Source of the DNA: Candidatus Nitrosocosmicus agrestis
GTDB taxonomy: Archaea; Thermoproteota; Nitrososphaeria; Nitrososphaerales; Nitrososphaeraceae
Length of the DNA: 41,514 nucleotides
Assembly: GCF_008389435.1 (NCBI RefSeq)
Contig: NZ_VUYS01000025.1
Span: 1 to 41,514 of the forward strand
Direction: 5' to 3'
The translations under genes were made by a program, and so were the position numbers. Below the pieces are notes generated by a model. It searched no databases. It was not told the origin of the DNA and worked only from the letters and a program-made list of their open reading frames with translations. Of the stretch, positions 1-8,840 are shown piece after piece; position 1 is the stretch's first letter, and each line of letters begins with the position of its first letter.

Positions 1-217
1 CTATAAGGACTGGAGCTTGTTTATAAAAATCTGGTTTTGTCCCTATGACAATTGCCAAGACCTTATTAAAATTTGAATTTCTTGACAGCAAGGTATCCAC
101 ATTGTTATTATAAACCTCAATAGGAAGGAATCGTGAATCTGTTGTAATATCCTTAAAACGATTATTTAATCCGTATCTTAAATCTAAACATTTGCTGGTA
201 TTGGTATTCTCTTCCAT
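1..217 (-). CDS. UDP-N-acetylglucosamine 2-epimerase-like protein, N-terminal part (runs off the window)
   Basis: Reading the minus strand from an ATG at 217 gives 72 codons open to the window edge. After about 50 residues of extra N-terminal sequence comes a short hydrophobic strand followed by IGTKPDFYKQAPVLI. This matches the first beta-strand and loop of non-hydrolysing UDP-GlcNAc 2-epimerases (WecB/MnaA type, usually IGTRPE-IK-APV). Those enzymes interconvert UDP-GlcNAc and UDP-ManNAc for surface polysaccharides and N-glycans, which fits the glycosyltransferase genes downstream. The leader of about 50 residues is longer than usual for the family. Only the first fifth of the gene is visible, so catalytic residues cannot be checked. 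Confidence 0.7.
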   Translation of the reverse strand, partial: MEENTNTSKCLDLRYGLNNRFKDITTDSRFLPIEVYNNNVDTLLSRNSNFNKVLAIVIGTKPDFYKQAPVLI

Positions 218-341
218 ACATTCAAATTCACTCTACCTGGACTATTATTTGTATTTGCCTTGATAGCACAAACTAACTAAAATAACTTATTAAATGACGC
301 AAAACATGTAAACCTAAAAGGATTTAGACATATTTTTTTCC

Positions 342-1396
342 TTAAAACAACCTTGCAACTGCTTTGTTTCCTAATTCTTTGTACCTTAGTCGTGTCATTT
401 CGTAATTTTCTAGATTCTTCTAAACAGGTTATAGAGCGACACTTTTATCATCATCTCCTTTACCATGTTATTGAACTTGATGGCCGATACATACTCACCA
501 AATTCCTCTTTATTGTCGAAAAGGCTGTTTCAGCAATCCATCTATGACCGTACCTTCTTTTCTTTTTCCATTTTAGTAGGTCCCCTTTTGTTTGAAGTAT
601 CACTTCCTTATTTCTTAACCTGTTTTTTATAGGTGGAATAACTGAATTCTTTCTTACGGTTATTCCCGATCTAATCCTTTTTTCTGAAGATACTGAAAGT
701 ATGCATTGAAATCATAGGCTCCATCAGTTAAAGATGATTTGATCTTTATTACCACTTTCTTCTTGTTTGATTCACTGTAACTGGCTGTTGTTGTTGAAGA
801 ATCATCCAGAACTTGGTCAACCAGCTTCGTTAGCATTTTACTATCATGAACCTTCTCATATGTTACTTCTAAGGCAAGGATTTCTTTTGTTTTTATGTTT
901 ACTGCTATGTGAATTTTCGGATATCCTTTCTTCCTGCTTTGTACATTCTATCTTTTATCCAACCACTGGTCTCTGGTTATCTTGATTCCATTACTATCCA
1001 TTGATATTATGATGCATTCATCATCATCATCCTTTTTGGCTCTCTTTCCTATGTCAATATTTAACTTGTTAATTCTTTTGCAGATATGACTGTAACTTGG
1101 TTTTGAAGGCAGACTTTTTCCAGTGGCTCTAAGACACCTTCTGTTTTTCTATATGATAACTGATAAGCGGAACGTATGTAACCAACGGCCATGATAAAAA
1201 AATCCGGAAAGAGAAATGGCTTACCCTCTTTGTTTTCGTTCATCCGTTCTAACTAAAAATCCCAAGTGTCAAGAAAATCATATGAAAAGAGTATATCACC
1301 ACGCCTGACTAATGAGCGATTATGGGAAGGTCAATGAACTCAAAGAAAGATAAATTGGTTCAATCCCTGCCAAATAGTTGGAGTTAGACGATAAAT
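342..1396 (-). mobile_element. Decayed IS5-family insertion sequence, copy 1 (dead transposase)
   Basis: The minus strand carries recognisable but broken pieces of a DDE transposase. In order they are: an N-terminal part (RSLVRRGDILFSYDFLDTWD) ended by TAG; MNENKEGKPFLFPDFFIMAVG; a block around the first Asp (SMDSNGIKITRDQW); a block with KGYPKIHIAVNIKTKEILAL; a DGAYDF block holding the second Asp; and a C-terminal block with IAETAFSTIKRN. These read in more than one frame, so several frameshifts and stops are present. The order and motifs fit IS5-type (DDE_Tnp_1) elements. About 170 bases at its 5' end (1222-1396) are nearly identical, inverted, to 6412-6582. The element cannot make an active protein as it stands. 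Confidence 0.75.
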
Positions 1397-1567
1397 TACA
1401 AATAATATATTGTTTTACTAAAATTATATTTTGACCTTCATTTTTTAATACCAATGGGGCCAAATCTATAATTTATCTAGATAATGGTAAAAATGTTTAA
1501 TTTTCAAAAAAGATAAATTGGAAATTATGCCCAACACACATTACACTATTCATTGTATTAACTAGAT

Positions 1568-3418
1568 TTATTTTGAAAAATCCTGTGGATACATTATTTC
1601 AGGAGGAATAAGATAATAATTTGTCAAAGTGTATAATGAATATCCTATTATTAGGAGACAACAAGCCGTAAATAAGTATTTATTCCTTGTCCATTCATAT
1701 AGTAACATTAACCCTATCGCAGATGGGATTTGAAATGGAATGTTGTAAAGAATTCTTGTCTTAAACTCTATTCCACCTAAAAATACTGTTAAGACTGAAA
1801 GAGTAAGCAAAATTACTATTAGGTAAAGATATACATAATTATACTGTCTATTCAAAAAGTACAGAAATACAATACACAAAATGGGAATCATAACATTTGA
1901 GAAAGTTCCACCATGGGATACTAGAACTACAAAATTAAATAAATTAATAAAGGACTGGGAAAATGCCTGAAAATCATTATTATATAAATTCATAAAATTA
2001 TGAAGTCCTGTCAAATTTCCTAAAATCAGCCAAGGTAATAGAAAACCAATCGAAGAACCGGCTAACGTTATAAGGACCAAAATTTTAGTGCTAAAATTGA
2101 ATTTAACACTTTGATATTTTGGAATTAGGACGATATAAAAACCAAAACAGATTACAAAAAAAAACCAAGTGTATATATGAGTAAAGCACAATGCGGTCAA
2201 GCCTATCCCCAGCATTATAGCATTGAAGGGTTTGTTGAATTTACAATATTTTATAAAGTATATCATGGAGGTATAAGCGATGATAATCGCCATCCAATTG
2301 GAATAATAACCCGAATAAATTCCCATAGAAACCTGCACAGAAAAAGGGGTAAGAATAGACGATAATAATGAAACTCTGGAGTTTCCAGACATTTCAAATG
2401 TGAGTTTGTAAGTAACTATTGCGAGTAACGGTGACAAAATTGATGGCATGTATTCTATCAATGCTTCGATATTGATAGAAGTTATCCATTGGATACCGAG
2501 AATAAGTATTAGTGATAAAAATCTGTCTCCATTACTTTGATGGAATGCAATTGACAGAATTTCATTGATGCTTCCTCCTTTTTCAATTTCCTTCAGCCAT
2601 CTTATATAATATCCGGAGTCATAGCCTACAAACCGGGTTTCAGGACTAACAGTGGGCAAATGAGGAATCAGTGTTATTAATATTGATATGACGACAATAA
2701 TTGCAATGGCAATAGTCAACGTTTGCCTGTTAATGCCGTCTGATAGGTGTAAAGTACATTTCTCATCCTTTAATTGAGAAATTAAACCATGCCTGATAAT
2801 TTTTCGTGATAACTGGAATCCTGCCAAGAAAAATAGAATAATAAATAAATATGGAGTTAATTGCGAGACCATGGAGAACCAAATGGCAGTAAAATTTACT
2901 GGACGATCTTGAATGGATAGAATTCCAGAAATAGAAATAATGGAATAGCCAATTGAAATAGTTCCTATCACAATCAAACTTAAGTATAAGAAATTAAGAG
3001 AACCAACAAACGTAGATTTAAATAATGATTTATCATAAAAAAACCACAACAGCATCAGTAATGGTGTTAATACTATATTCAGCTCATGAATGGGTATTAA
3101 AGCTAATCGTAGAATTATTATAATTGCAATATAAATTATTTGAACAATGATCATTAAATTACGTCTTTTAAGAAACAATACTAAAAGCCAAGCAAACAAT
3201 AGCATTTCTATTACCCCGTCAAATGCGGTCCCCTGTATGTGATCTTCAATTTTATAAAGTCTATCATACATCACTCTATTTTCAAGGATTACATAATTTG
3301 GTGTGAAGACAAATAGGAAACTTAAAAAATAACATGTTTGGATAGCGAAAAGAATGAGAGCTAATAAGTTACTTTGAGTAATTTGCTTATTCAGCATTGG
3401 GGATATCCTTTTTTTCAT
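1568..3418 (-). CDS. Polytopic membrane protein, GT-C glycosyltransferase-like
   Basis: A 616-residue protein dominated by hydrophobic segments; I count about 15-16 possible membrane helices. The longest polar loop, around residues 260-300, contains GYDSGYYIRWLKEIEKG. An acidic residue in an outward-facing loop of this kind is typical of GT-C enzymes, which use lipid-linked sugars as donors. No clear match to a named family (PMT, STT3, ArnT) was recognised, so 'GT-C-like' is an inference from architecture. It is followed after 170 bases by a GT2 gene on the opposite side of its start (3587-4360, same strand, upstream). The two are probably transcribed together: the GT2 enzyme would make a polyprenyl-phosphate sugar and this protein could use it outside the membrane. 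Both lie between the inverted IS5 remnants. Confidence 0.6.
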   Translation of the reverse strand: MKKRISPMLNKQITQSNLLALILFAIQTCYFLSFLFVFTPNYVILENRVMYDRLYKIEDHIQGTAFDGVIEMLLFAWLLVLFLKRRNLMIIVQIIYIAIIIILRLALIPIHELNIVLTPLLMLLWFFYDKSLFKSTFVGSLNFLYLSLIVIGTISIGYSIISISGILSIQDRPVNFTAIWFSMVSQLTPYLFIILFFLAGFQLSRKIIRHGLISQLKDEKCTLHLSDGINRQTLTIAIAIIVVISILITLIPHLPTVSPETRFVGYDSGYYIRWLKEIEKGGSINEILSIAFHQSNGDRFLSLILILGIQWITSINIEALIEYMPSILSPLLAIVTYKLTFEMSGNSRVSLLSSILTPFSVQVSMGIYSGYYSNWMAIIIAYTSMIYFIKYCKFNKPFNAIMLGIGLTALCFTHIYTWFFFVICFGFYIVLIPKYQSVKFNFSTKILVLITLAGSSIGFLLPWLILGNLTGLHNFMNLYNNDFQAFSQSFINLFNFVVLVSHGGTFSNVMIPILCIVFLYFLNRQYNYVYLYLIVILLTLSVLTVFLGGIEFKTRILYNIPFQIPSAIGLMLLYEWTRNKYLFTACCLLIIGYSLYTLTNYYLIPPEIMYPQDFSK

Positions 3419-3586
3419 TTGGTTATACGGAATTAATAAGATAAACCAGCTGCGAAGTATATCAAGTTATAACTAATACCAAACAAGTCAACTGGTTTTA
3501 ATCGATAATAATTTATTTCTTCTTATTGATCCAAATTTGTATTCGCATATTATTTTTGAAATAATCTAAAAAAAGAAGAGGTATGA

Positions 3587-4360
3587 CTATCGTAAATTCA
3601 TTTGAATGGAATTGAAATTAAATTTCTCCTTTTGTATTTGAAGTTTTTCAATTTGTACAGATAGCCAAATCCTAAAAAGATCGGCACCCATACACCAAAT
3701 TTGCTTTGAAACATTTACTTTGGAATAATCTTTATGTTCCCATCGAACCGCGACCTCTTTAACTTTAAGTCCATGTATTTTTGAGTGAACCAGTAAATCA
3801 GTATCAAATGCGAATTTATTACTTTTAATTTTCGGTATCACTTCATTGATAAGAGCTGAATTCTTTCTCATCATTTTAAGTCCACATTGATAATCTTTGA
3901 TAGAAGACATAAACAGAGTTTGACATAAAAAAGAATAACATTCTGAAAACAATCTTCTAAAAAAAGGTCGATCAACTTTATCGAGATTTTCTCGGATTAA
4001 ACGGGAGCCAATTACAATGTCATTTGAGCCCAGATAAGGTGACATTCTTTCTATTTCGGAAATGTCTGAAGCCAAATCTACGTCAATATACATTATGATA
4101 TCCTTAGTAGCTATAGCCATAGCATTAACTATAGAACGTCCCTTTCCTAATTTTTGTTTAGAGGAATTTACTATTACTTTACTGTTTAATGTCGAATATT
4201 CTCGGGCTATGTCAACTGTATGGTCAGTACTGCCATCCTCAGCAATGATTATTTCATAGTCTATTTTACAATGGTTCATGTAATCTAGAATTCTGTCGAG
4301 ACATGGTCTGATTCTCTTTTCCTCATTATGTACCGGAATTATAATAGTTAAATTATCCAT
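3587..4360 (-). CDS. GT2 glycosyltransferase, dolichyl-phosphate glucose/mannose synthase type
   Basis: This 257-residue protein has the classic GT2 layout. TIIIPVHNEEKRI (residues 5-17) and IIIAEDGSTDHT (37-48) form the nucleotide-sugar pocket, KLGKGRSIVNAM follows at about 70-81, and the DVD metal-binding motif is at 93-95. A QCGLKMMRKN motif in the second half is shared with ALG5/DPM1-like enzymes, which transfer glucose or mannose from a nucleotide sugar to dolichyl phosphate on the cytoplasmic face. There is no C-terminal membrane segment, so it is probably peripheral. It lies upstream of the GT-C-like membrane protein on the same strand and could supply its lipid-linked donor. The exact sugar cannot be told from sequence. 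Confidence 0.8.
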   Translation of the reverse strand: MDNLTIIIPVHNEEKRIRPCLDRILDYMNHCKIDYEIIIAEDGSTDHTVDIAREYSTLNSKVIVNSSKQKLGKGRSIVNAMAIATKDIIMYIDVDLASDISEIERMSPYLGSNDIVIGSRLIRENLDKVDRPFFRRLFSECYSFLCQTLFMSSIKDYQCGLKMMRKNSALINEVIPKIKSNKFAFDTDLLVHSKIHGLKVKEVAVRWEHKDYSKVNVSKQIWCMGADLFRIWLSVQIEKLQIQKEKFNFNSIQMNLR

Positions 4361-4842
4361 TCGATTTAATCATAATTATTTTAACTAGAAAATAAGCATT
4401 TCGGATATTAGGTAATGTTTTACATTAATTGTGTGATTAGCCCATATTCCATCATAAAGGAACGTTCTTATAGTTAAAATGAAATATAATCGATTAATAT
4501 CTTTACTAATTATTTTAATATTTGTTTAATATTGGAATTCAATTTTAGATCTTGATTCATTTTTGAATATAATGGTCGTCTTATACATTTGAAAATTAAT
4601 TTGAACTTCAATGTAATTCTTAAACATATTTATCTTACAAAATTGAAGGAAAGGTACAAACTTCGGTTAGTTTGTGATTAGTTCCAATTATTTAGTAAGA
4701 ACCACATTTCATTTGGATTGCATATGATTAGTTGTGGAATTTCAGATAATTGGAAACTTATTACATAGATTTCAGGGACCTGACATAACCAATGGAGTGT
4801 AACTAAACTTAAATACCTGTATCTTTTTTATTATAGATAATA
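4361..4842. other. AT-rich intergenic region between divergent genes
   Basis: About 480 bases separate the divergent GT2 gene (minus) and the secreted repeat protein (plus). No protein-like reading frame or RNA structure was recognised. The only likely signal is the TATA-like box listed separately at 4808-4815. Confidence 0.4.
4808..4815 (+). promoter_or_regulatory. Archaeal TATA-like box for the secreted repeat protein
   Basis: CTTAAATA lies 28-35 bases before the ATG at 4843. This spacing places transcription start at or just before the start codon, as expected for a leaderless archaeal mRNA. There is no Shine-Dalgarno sequence before the ATG, which agrees with this. Confidence 0.4.
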
Positions 4843-5418
4843 ATGAAATCTAAAGGACTTAATATTTTTATAATAGCTGCACTGTCCATATCTCTCCTAG
4901 CAAGTAGTGCCCCAGTTTATGCGGCCACGAACTCGGTTTCACAAATTATATCACAGATACAGAATAGTTTGCAAAGATCAAGTTGTGCCTCTGGCGGTGA
5001 TACTGCCTTCTCATGTAACAATTTGCTTAGCCAAAGACAAACAAATTTCGGGGGTAACATTGGTGCCCAAGGCAGTGATAATAAGTGGGGTGGAAGTAAA
5101 GCGACTCAAATTCTCAGTCAACAACAATCCTCTAATCAAAGATCAAGTTGTGCCTCTGGCGGTGATACTGCCTTCTCATGTAACAATTTGCTTAGCCAAA
5201 GACAAACAAATTTCGGGGGTAACATTGGTGCCCAAGGAGGCGATGATAGGTGGAGCGGATACAGAGATGGTTATTGGAGTGGCGGATTCATAGGTCAATC
5301 TCAATCCTCAAACCAGCAGTCAAATTGTAATTCAGGAGGTTCTACTGTAGGTTCTTGCAATAACTTCAACGATCAGTCACAAGTCAACTATGGTAGTAAT
5401 TTGTTTAGTCAAAGATAA
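4843..5418 (+). CDS. Small secreted Gln/Asn/Ser-rich repeat protein
   Basis: A 191-residue protein with a clear signal peptide (about residues 1-28, ending APVYAA). It then has three repeat units of about 55 residues. The first two share the stretch SSCASGGDTAFSCNNLLSQR followed by QTNFGGNIGAQG; the third is diverged (SNCNSGGSTVGSCNNF, then QVNYGSNLFSQ). Each unit has two cysteines and ends in a Q-x-N-x-G-x-N-x3-Q pattern that resembles the repeat of curlin-type amyloid subunits. The first two units are identical over 101 bases of DNA. It is probably exported and may form a structured repeat fibre or surface layer component, but the amyloid idea is only a pattern match. A TATA box sits 28-35 bases upstream. 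Confidence 0.75.
   Translation: MKSKGLNIFIIAALSISLLASSAPVYAATNSVSQIISQIQNSLQRSSCASGGDTAFSCNNLLSQRQTNFGGNIGAQGSDNKWGGSKATQILSQQQSSNQRSSCASGGDTAFSCNNLLSQRQTNFGGNIGAQGGDDRWSGYRDGYWSGGFIGQSQSSNQQSNCNSGGSTVGSCNNFNDQSQVNYGSNLFSQR
4972..5237 (+). repeat. Direct repeat inside the secreted protein gene, 165-bp period
   Basis: Bases 4972-5072 and 5137-5237 are identical over 101 bases, including silent positions. The 64-base spacers between copies differ. The identity implies a recent duplication or gene conversion. Confidence 0.85.
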
Positions 5419-5457
5419 GAAAAACCATCATTTTAATTTTTTTTTAATTTTTAATTT

Positions 5458-5635
5458 TTAATTTATCTCTATTGCTGCTTTGACTGGCAGAGACACATTG
5501 TTGGAAAAGGTCTTAATATTAAAGTGATCAGCTTTCACATTGCAATCAGATTGACACTCAATTAAGCTATATTTGTCTGATACAAACGCAAACGATGAAA
5601 GATCATTCTCATAGTTAACTGCTCTGCTGGAAAAC
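5458..5635 (-). pseudogene. Possible 3' remnant of an unknown gene
   Basis: The minus strand is open for 58 codons before TAA at 5458-5460 and has no start codon near its upstream in-frame stop. The translated text (for example NYENDLSSFAFVSDKYSLIE, then NVKADHFNIKTFSNNVSLPV) is balanced in composition and unlike random AT-rich translation. It could be the end of a decayed secreted or beta-rich protein. No family was recognised, and confidence is low because short open frames are common here. Confidence 0.25.
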
Positions 5636-5639
5636 TAAT

Positions 5640-6411
5640 TTTTAAAGAATATGAGAATCGTCTCGCACTAAATTGGTTTGGATATGACAATTTAGCAAAC
5701 TTCAGTATTTATTGCAATTTCTATCGAACTCTTTGTTATGAATATATTCTAGTTCAAAGATAGTTTTTTTTCTGCTAAAAGGATGATCCAAGAGAAGTAT
5801 TCAACAATTATATAACAAAGAAGTTCTTGAAAATTTGTCTATTTTTTTACAAAATTGGGCACTATCAAAAATAATCTTGGGTCGTTTAAAGTGGTATCAA
5901 CTTTTTCATCCAGTTGTAATTGTAGAATCTAATGTCGTCACATTCTTCTGTTTAGAAGAATTCTTTCCTCCAATCACTCAAATATTTTAATTGCGAATTG
6001 TCCAAAATAATCATTTTTTTATTTAATGTTCGGAAAGCATGGCCATACTCGATAGAAATTTAATATTAATTTCTAAAAATGGTTCAATCGAAACTACCTC
6101 AAGCTATCATCATTTAATTCATTTTTCATACTAGTACAACAAATATAAGTCAAATTAAAATAGATGGTAAATCGCGAATGATTTTAATTCTATCTAATTC
6201 GTTGCTCGCCATCTAAGTATCCAATTTCGCATCAATTCTTCTGGAAAGAATACTGTCAGCCTGTTAATAGGATATCAGCAAATCCACAGAATCTGCATGA
6301 TTAAATTGATTTGTTTTTATTCTGATCTTCAGATTTCAATCTGTTCGAATTTATTTGATGTCATTCATGGCCTATTGACTCAAATGGTATTGATGTAGTA
6401 TATCACTACTT
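5640..6411. other. Gene-poor AT-rich stretch
   Basis: No convincing reading frame, RNA or repeat was found in these roughly 770 bases. The stretch ends where homology to the IS5-type remnant begins. Confidence 0.4.
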
Positions 6412-7184
6412 TGTCGTCTAACTCCAACTATTTGGCTGGGGTTGAACCAATTTACCTTTCTTTGTGTTCATTGACCTTCCTATAATCGCTCATTAGTCAG
6501 GCGTGGTGATATACTCTTTTCATATGATTTTCTTGACACTTGGGATTTTTAGTTAGAACGGATGAACGAAAACAAAGAGGGTACGCATAACATATTTCCC
6601 AATTGATTTATCATGGCCATTGGTTACATACGCTAAGGCTTGCATTTACCATACAGGCAGAAGGAAGGTATTATCAGTGCCGCTAGAAAAAGGTTACCTA
6701 ACAACATATCTATTTACGGTTACATTCACAAAAGAATCTGTTTTTGCTGACTCAGCCTATGCCTAAATGCCTACTTTAGGTATTTCCAAGAGAAAATGAT
6801 CACTCCGGCAATCAAAGCAGGAAAGAATTCTGTTCGTTTCATCTAAAATAGCGAGTTAAGAAACAAAGAAGGGATGCTATAACAGCAATGAAAGGATTTA
6901 CTCAATTGGAAAGCAAAAAGAAAGTACGCTTATAAATCGATTGCGCATGGGACATTCTCAACCATAAAGAGGAAGTTTGACGAATATGTATTTGGTATGA
7001 GATTTCAAAATATGATAAAAGAGATAATGATATAAGCGTTTTTGTATTATCTGTTCACTAGTTTATAAGGTAACAAGCATGTGTTAGATTAAAGGATAAG
7101 GAATTAGGATACAAAAAAGTAACTCATCACAATTTCTTTGAACATTATTCTGATTTTATTCATTCACATTTAAGTCTATCTAGT
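6412..7184 (+). mobile_element. Decayed IS5-family insertion sequence, copy 2 (inverted relative to copy 1)
   Basis: Bases 6412-6582 match the reverse complement of 1222-1396 with only a few differences, including the outer sequence TCGTCTAACTCCAACTATTT. The coding remnant begins RSLVRRGDILFSYDFLDTWD and then has the same TAG as copy 1. It continues with MNENKEGT and breaks down through many stops. The middle with the first two catalytic Asp blocks is missing, and C-terminal traces (VRLKDKELGYKKV, compare LRYKELGNKAV in copy 1) remain near 7085. It is an internally deleted, long-dead copy. An intact IS6 element is inserted just beyond it. Confidence 0.7.
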
Positions 7185-7192
7185 ATACAGAA
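7185..7192 (+). repeat. 8-bp target site duplication, left copy (ATACAGAA)
   Basis: ATACAGAA directly precedes the left inverted repeat of the IS6 element and recurs directly after the right inverted repeat at 7866-7873. An 8-bp duplication is the size made by IS6-family transposition, and its perfect state indicates a fairly recent insertion. Confidence 0.85.
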
Positions 7193-7865
7193 GGCTCTGT
7201 AAAGTTAATCTCTAATGTTATTGTTATGATGCCAAGCGAATACCGTAATCCATTGTTTGATATGTTCTAGTTTGCAGTTTTGTTTTCTACAGGGAAAGTA
7301 ATCATCAAAGCTTTCGGTTCGGTCCTTGACGTATTGAATTGTTCTTTCTATCAGGCTTTTTTCCAGAGAAGAATGAATATGGTGTTTGAGTTTAAGGAAT
7401 TCACAACCTTGTGGATACCATGTACCACCATCAGTGGATACCGGATGTTTCCCATAGTCTTTAATCAAGCCTGACAAGAATCTCTCTGTTATCAGCATGT
7501 TTCTTTCTCTGGATACGGTTACTGCGAGAATTTGCCTAGTTTCAGGCTCTATTGCAATCCATAGCCACACATATTCTGATCCTACCTTTATCAGAGTTTC
7601 ATCGACAATGAATTCTGCAATCTTTTTGCTTTTTGATAATAATCGCTGTGGTTTGTACTTTTCTATCCAATCCCTTATTGCTGTGGTATGGCTTCTGCTG
7701 ACGAATCTGGACAATGCTTTGGAAGTTTTTCTTAAGGACAAACCGTCAAAATATAGATTAACAGCAAATACGATATCTTCCATAGAAGTTCTATGTCTTA
7801 TTTGGTAAATCATGAATAGTAAGTGCAAATCAAAGCTATGGATTTTTCGTTAACTTTACAGAGCC
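7193..7865 (-). mobile_element. Complete IS6-family insertion sequence (673 bp)
   Basis: The element is bounded by perfect 16-bp terminal inverted repeats: GGCTCTGTAAAGTTAA at 7193-7208 and its reverse complement at 7850-7865. The GGCTCTGT start resembles IS26/IS240-type ends. An 8-bp ATACAGAA duplication flanks it. It contains one transposase gene (7205-7828, minus) that fills nearly the whole length. It sits beside an older IS5-type remnant. A related element begins at 41388. Confidence 0.92.
7205..7828 (-). CDS. IS6-family DDE transposase, apparently intact
   Basis: A 207-residue transposase with the usual IS6 layout. An N-terminal helix-turn-helix region (about residues 15-60, SLRKTSKALSRFVSRSHTTA) precedes the RNase-H-like catalytic core. 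The catalytic triad is visible as D76 in FIVDETLIKVG, D133 in STDGGTWYP and E161 in SLIERTIQYVKDR. Length is close to that of compact archaeal IS6 transposases (about 200-240). The stop codon overlaps the inner edge of the left inverted repeat. IS6 enzymes move by replicative cointegrate formation, so this copy can promote fusions and deletions with other copies, such as the one entering at the right end of the window. Confidence 0.92.
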   Translation of the reverse strand: MHLLFMIYQIRHRTSMEDIVFAVNLYFDGLSLRKTSKALSRFVSRSHTTAIRDWIEKYKPQRLLSKSKKIAEFIVDETLIKVGSEYVWLWIAIEPETRQILAVTVSRERNMLITERFLSGLIKDYGKHPVSTDGGTWYPQGCEFLKLKHHIHSSLEKSLIERTIQYVKDRTESFDDYFPCRKQNCKLEHIKQWITVFAWHHNNNIRD

Positions 7866-8840
7866 ATACAGAAGTATTTGACTTTAATATCACATTTCTT
7901 CTACCAAGATTCAGTTTGAAACTCATTATTATCGTAAAGATTGCTTAAAACATTCTGAATTTAGGCCTTGTCCTCATTTACCTTCCACTATCTGCCATAT
8001 GCTTTTCACCAATGTTGACGTTGCTAAGAATGGTTATTGCACCAGACTCAAGACTATTCTACATTCTTCACATGAAGGTATTTCAGCATTTTGTGATAAT
8101 GTCTTTGTATAAATTTTACCACATCGTTGGAGGGTTTTCTATTATTCTTATTCTAACAATTCTCCTCGCAAAAGCCATCTTATCCTTTCATTTATTTAAG
8201 CGAAACTAATAGTCACACTTAATTTCTAGCCCATTACTTTGTGTTGATTCTAAATACATTTTTAGCTATGAGAATCAATTTAATGATCAGTGATTTAAGA
8301 TAATTTGTGAATTAAAATTTTTTGATTGAACGGAGGCTACTCGATCTGATAAATCAATGTCGTTTAATATTATTAAACAAATAACAAAACTACTTTACCA
8401 TCTGCAAAATTAAAATGTATGTTATTCATTTATCAAAAAAACGATTATTTTATAAGTTAAAATGTTGCCGTAAAAGATAGTTCCGATTTAATCCTTTCTT
8501 GAATAGCCATCAGAATATTTCTGCATTTATCAAATTGGTGTCATTAACTTCTTTGGCAACAACAATATGGATGAGTAGTTAATGAGAAGTTGAATCATGT
8601 TACAACTTATATATGGAAAAAGGAATATAGCTGATTTTGAACTTGATTTGAAGAAATGAGTAGTTATATTTTTGCTAAACGCAAACAGAAATTTGATATA
8701 CTATCTAGTTACAATCGGAGAAATGGTTTAAAACAGCGACGTAATTACTTGGCAATTTGACAAAAAAATCCATATTGTAAATGCCTTAACAATTACATGG
8801 GGGGGGCAAATAATTTAATAAACCATGTTTCATCCTAGGG
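7866..8840. other. Gene-poor region right of the IS6 element
   Basis: This begins with the right target duplication (7866-7873). A stretch near 7888-8120 is open on the plus strand and reads protein-like (for example KIQFETHYYRKDCLKHSEF), but it has an upstream stop, no start codon and no recognised family, so it may be a gene remnant or chance. Nothing else is supported. Confidence 0.3.

Noticed and set aside
353-547. Plus-strand reading frame of 64 codons
   Set aside because: It lies opposite the C-terminal part of the decayed IS5 transposase, which explains its openness; the translation has no protein character.
767-985. Plus-strand reading frame of 72 codons
   Set aside because: Antisense to the middle of the same transposase remnant.
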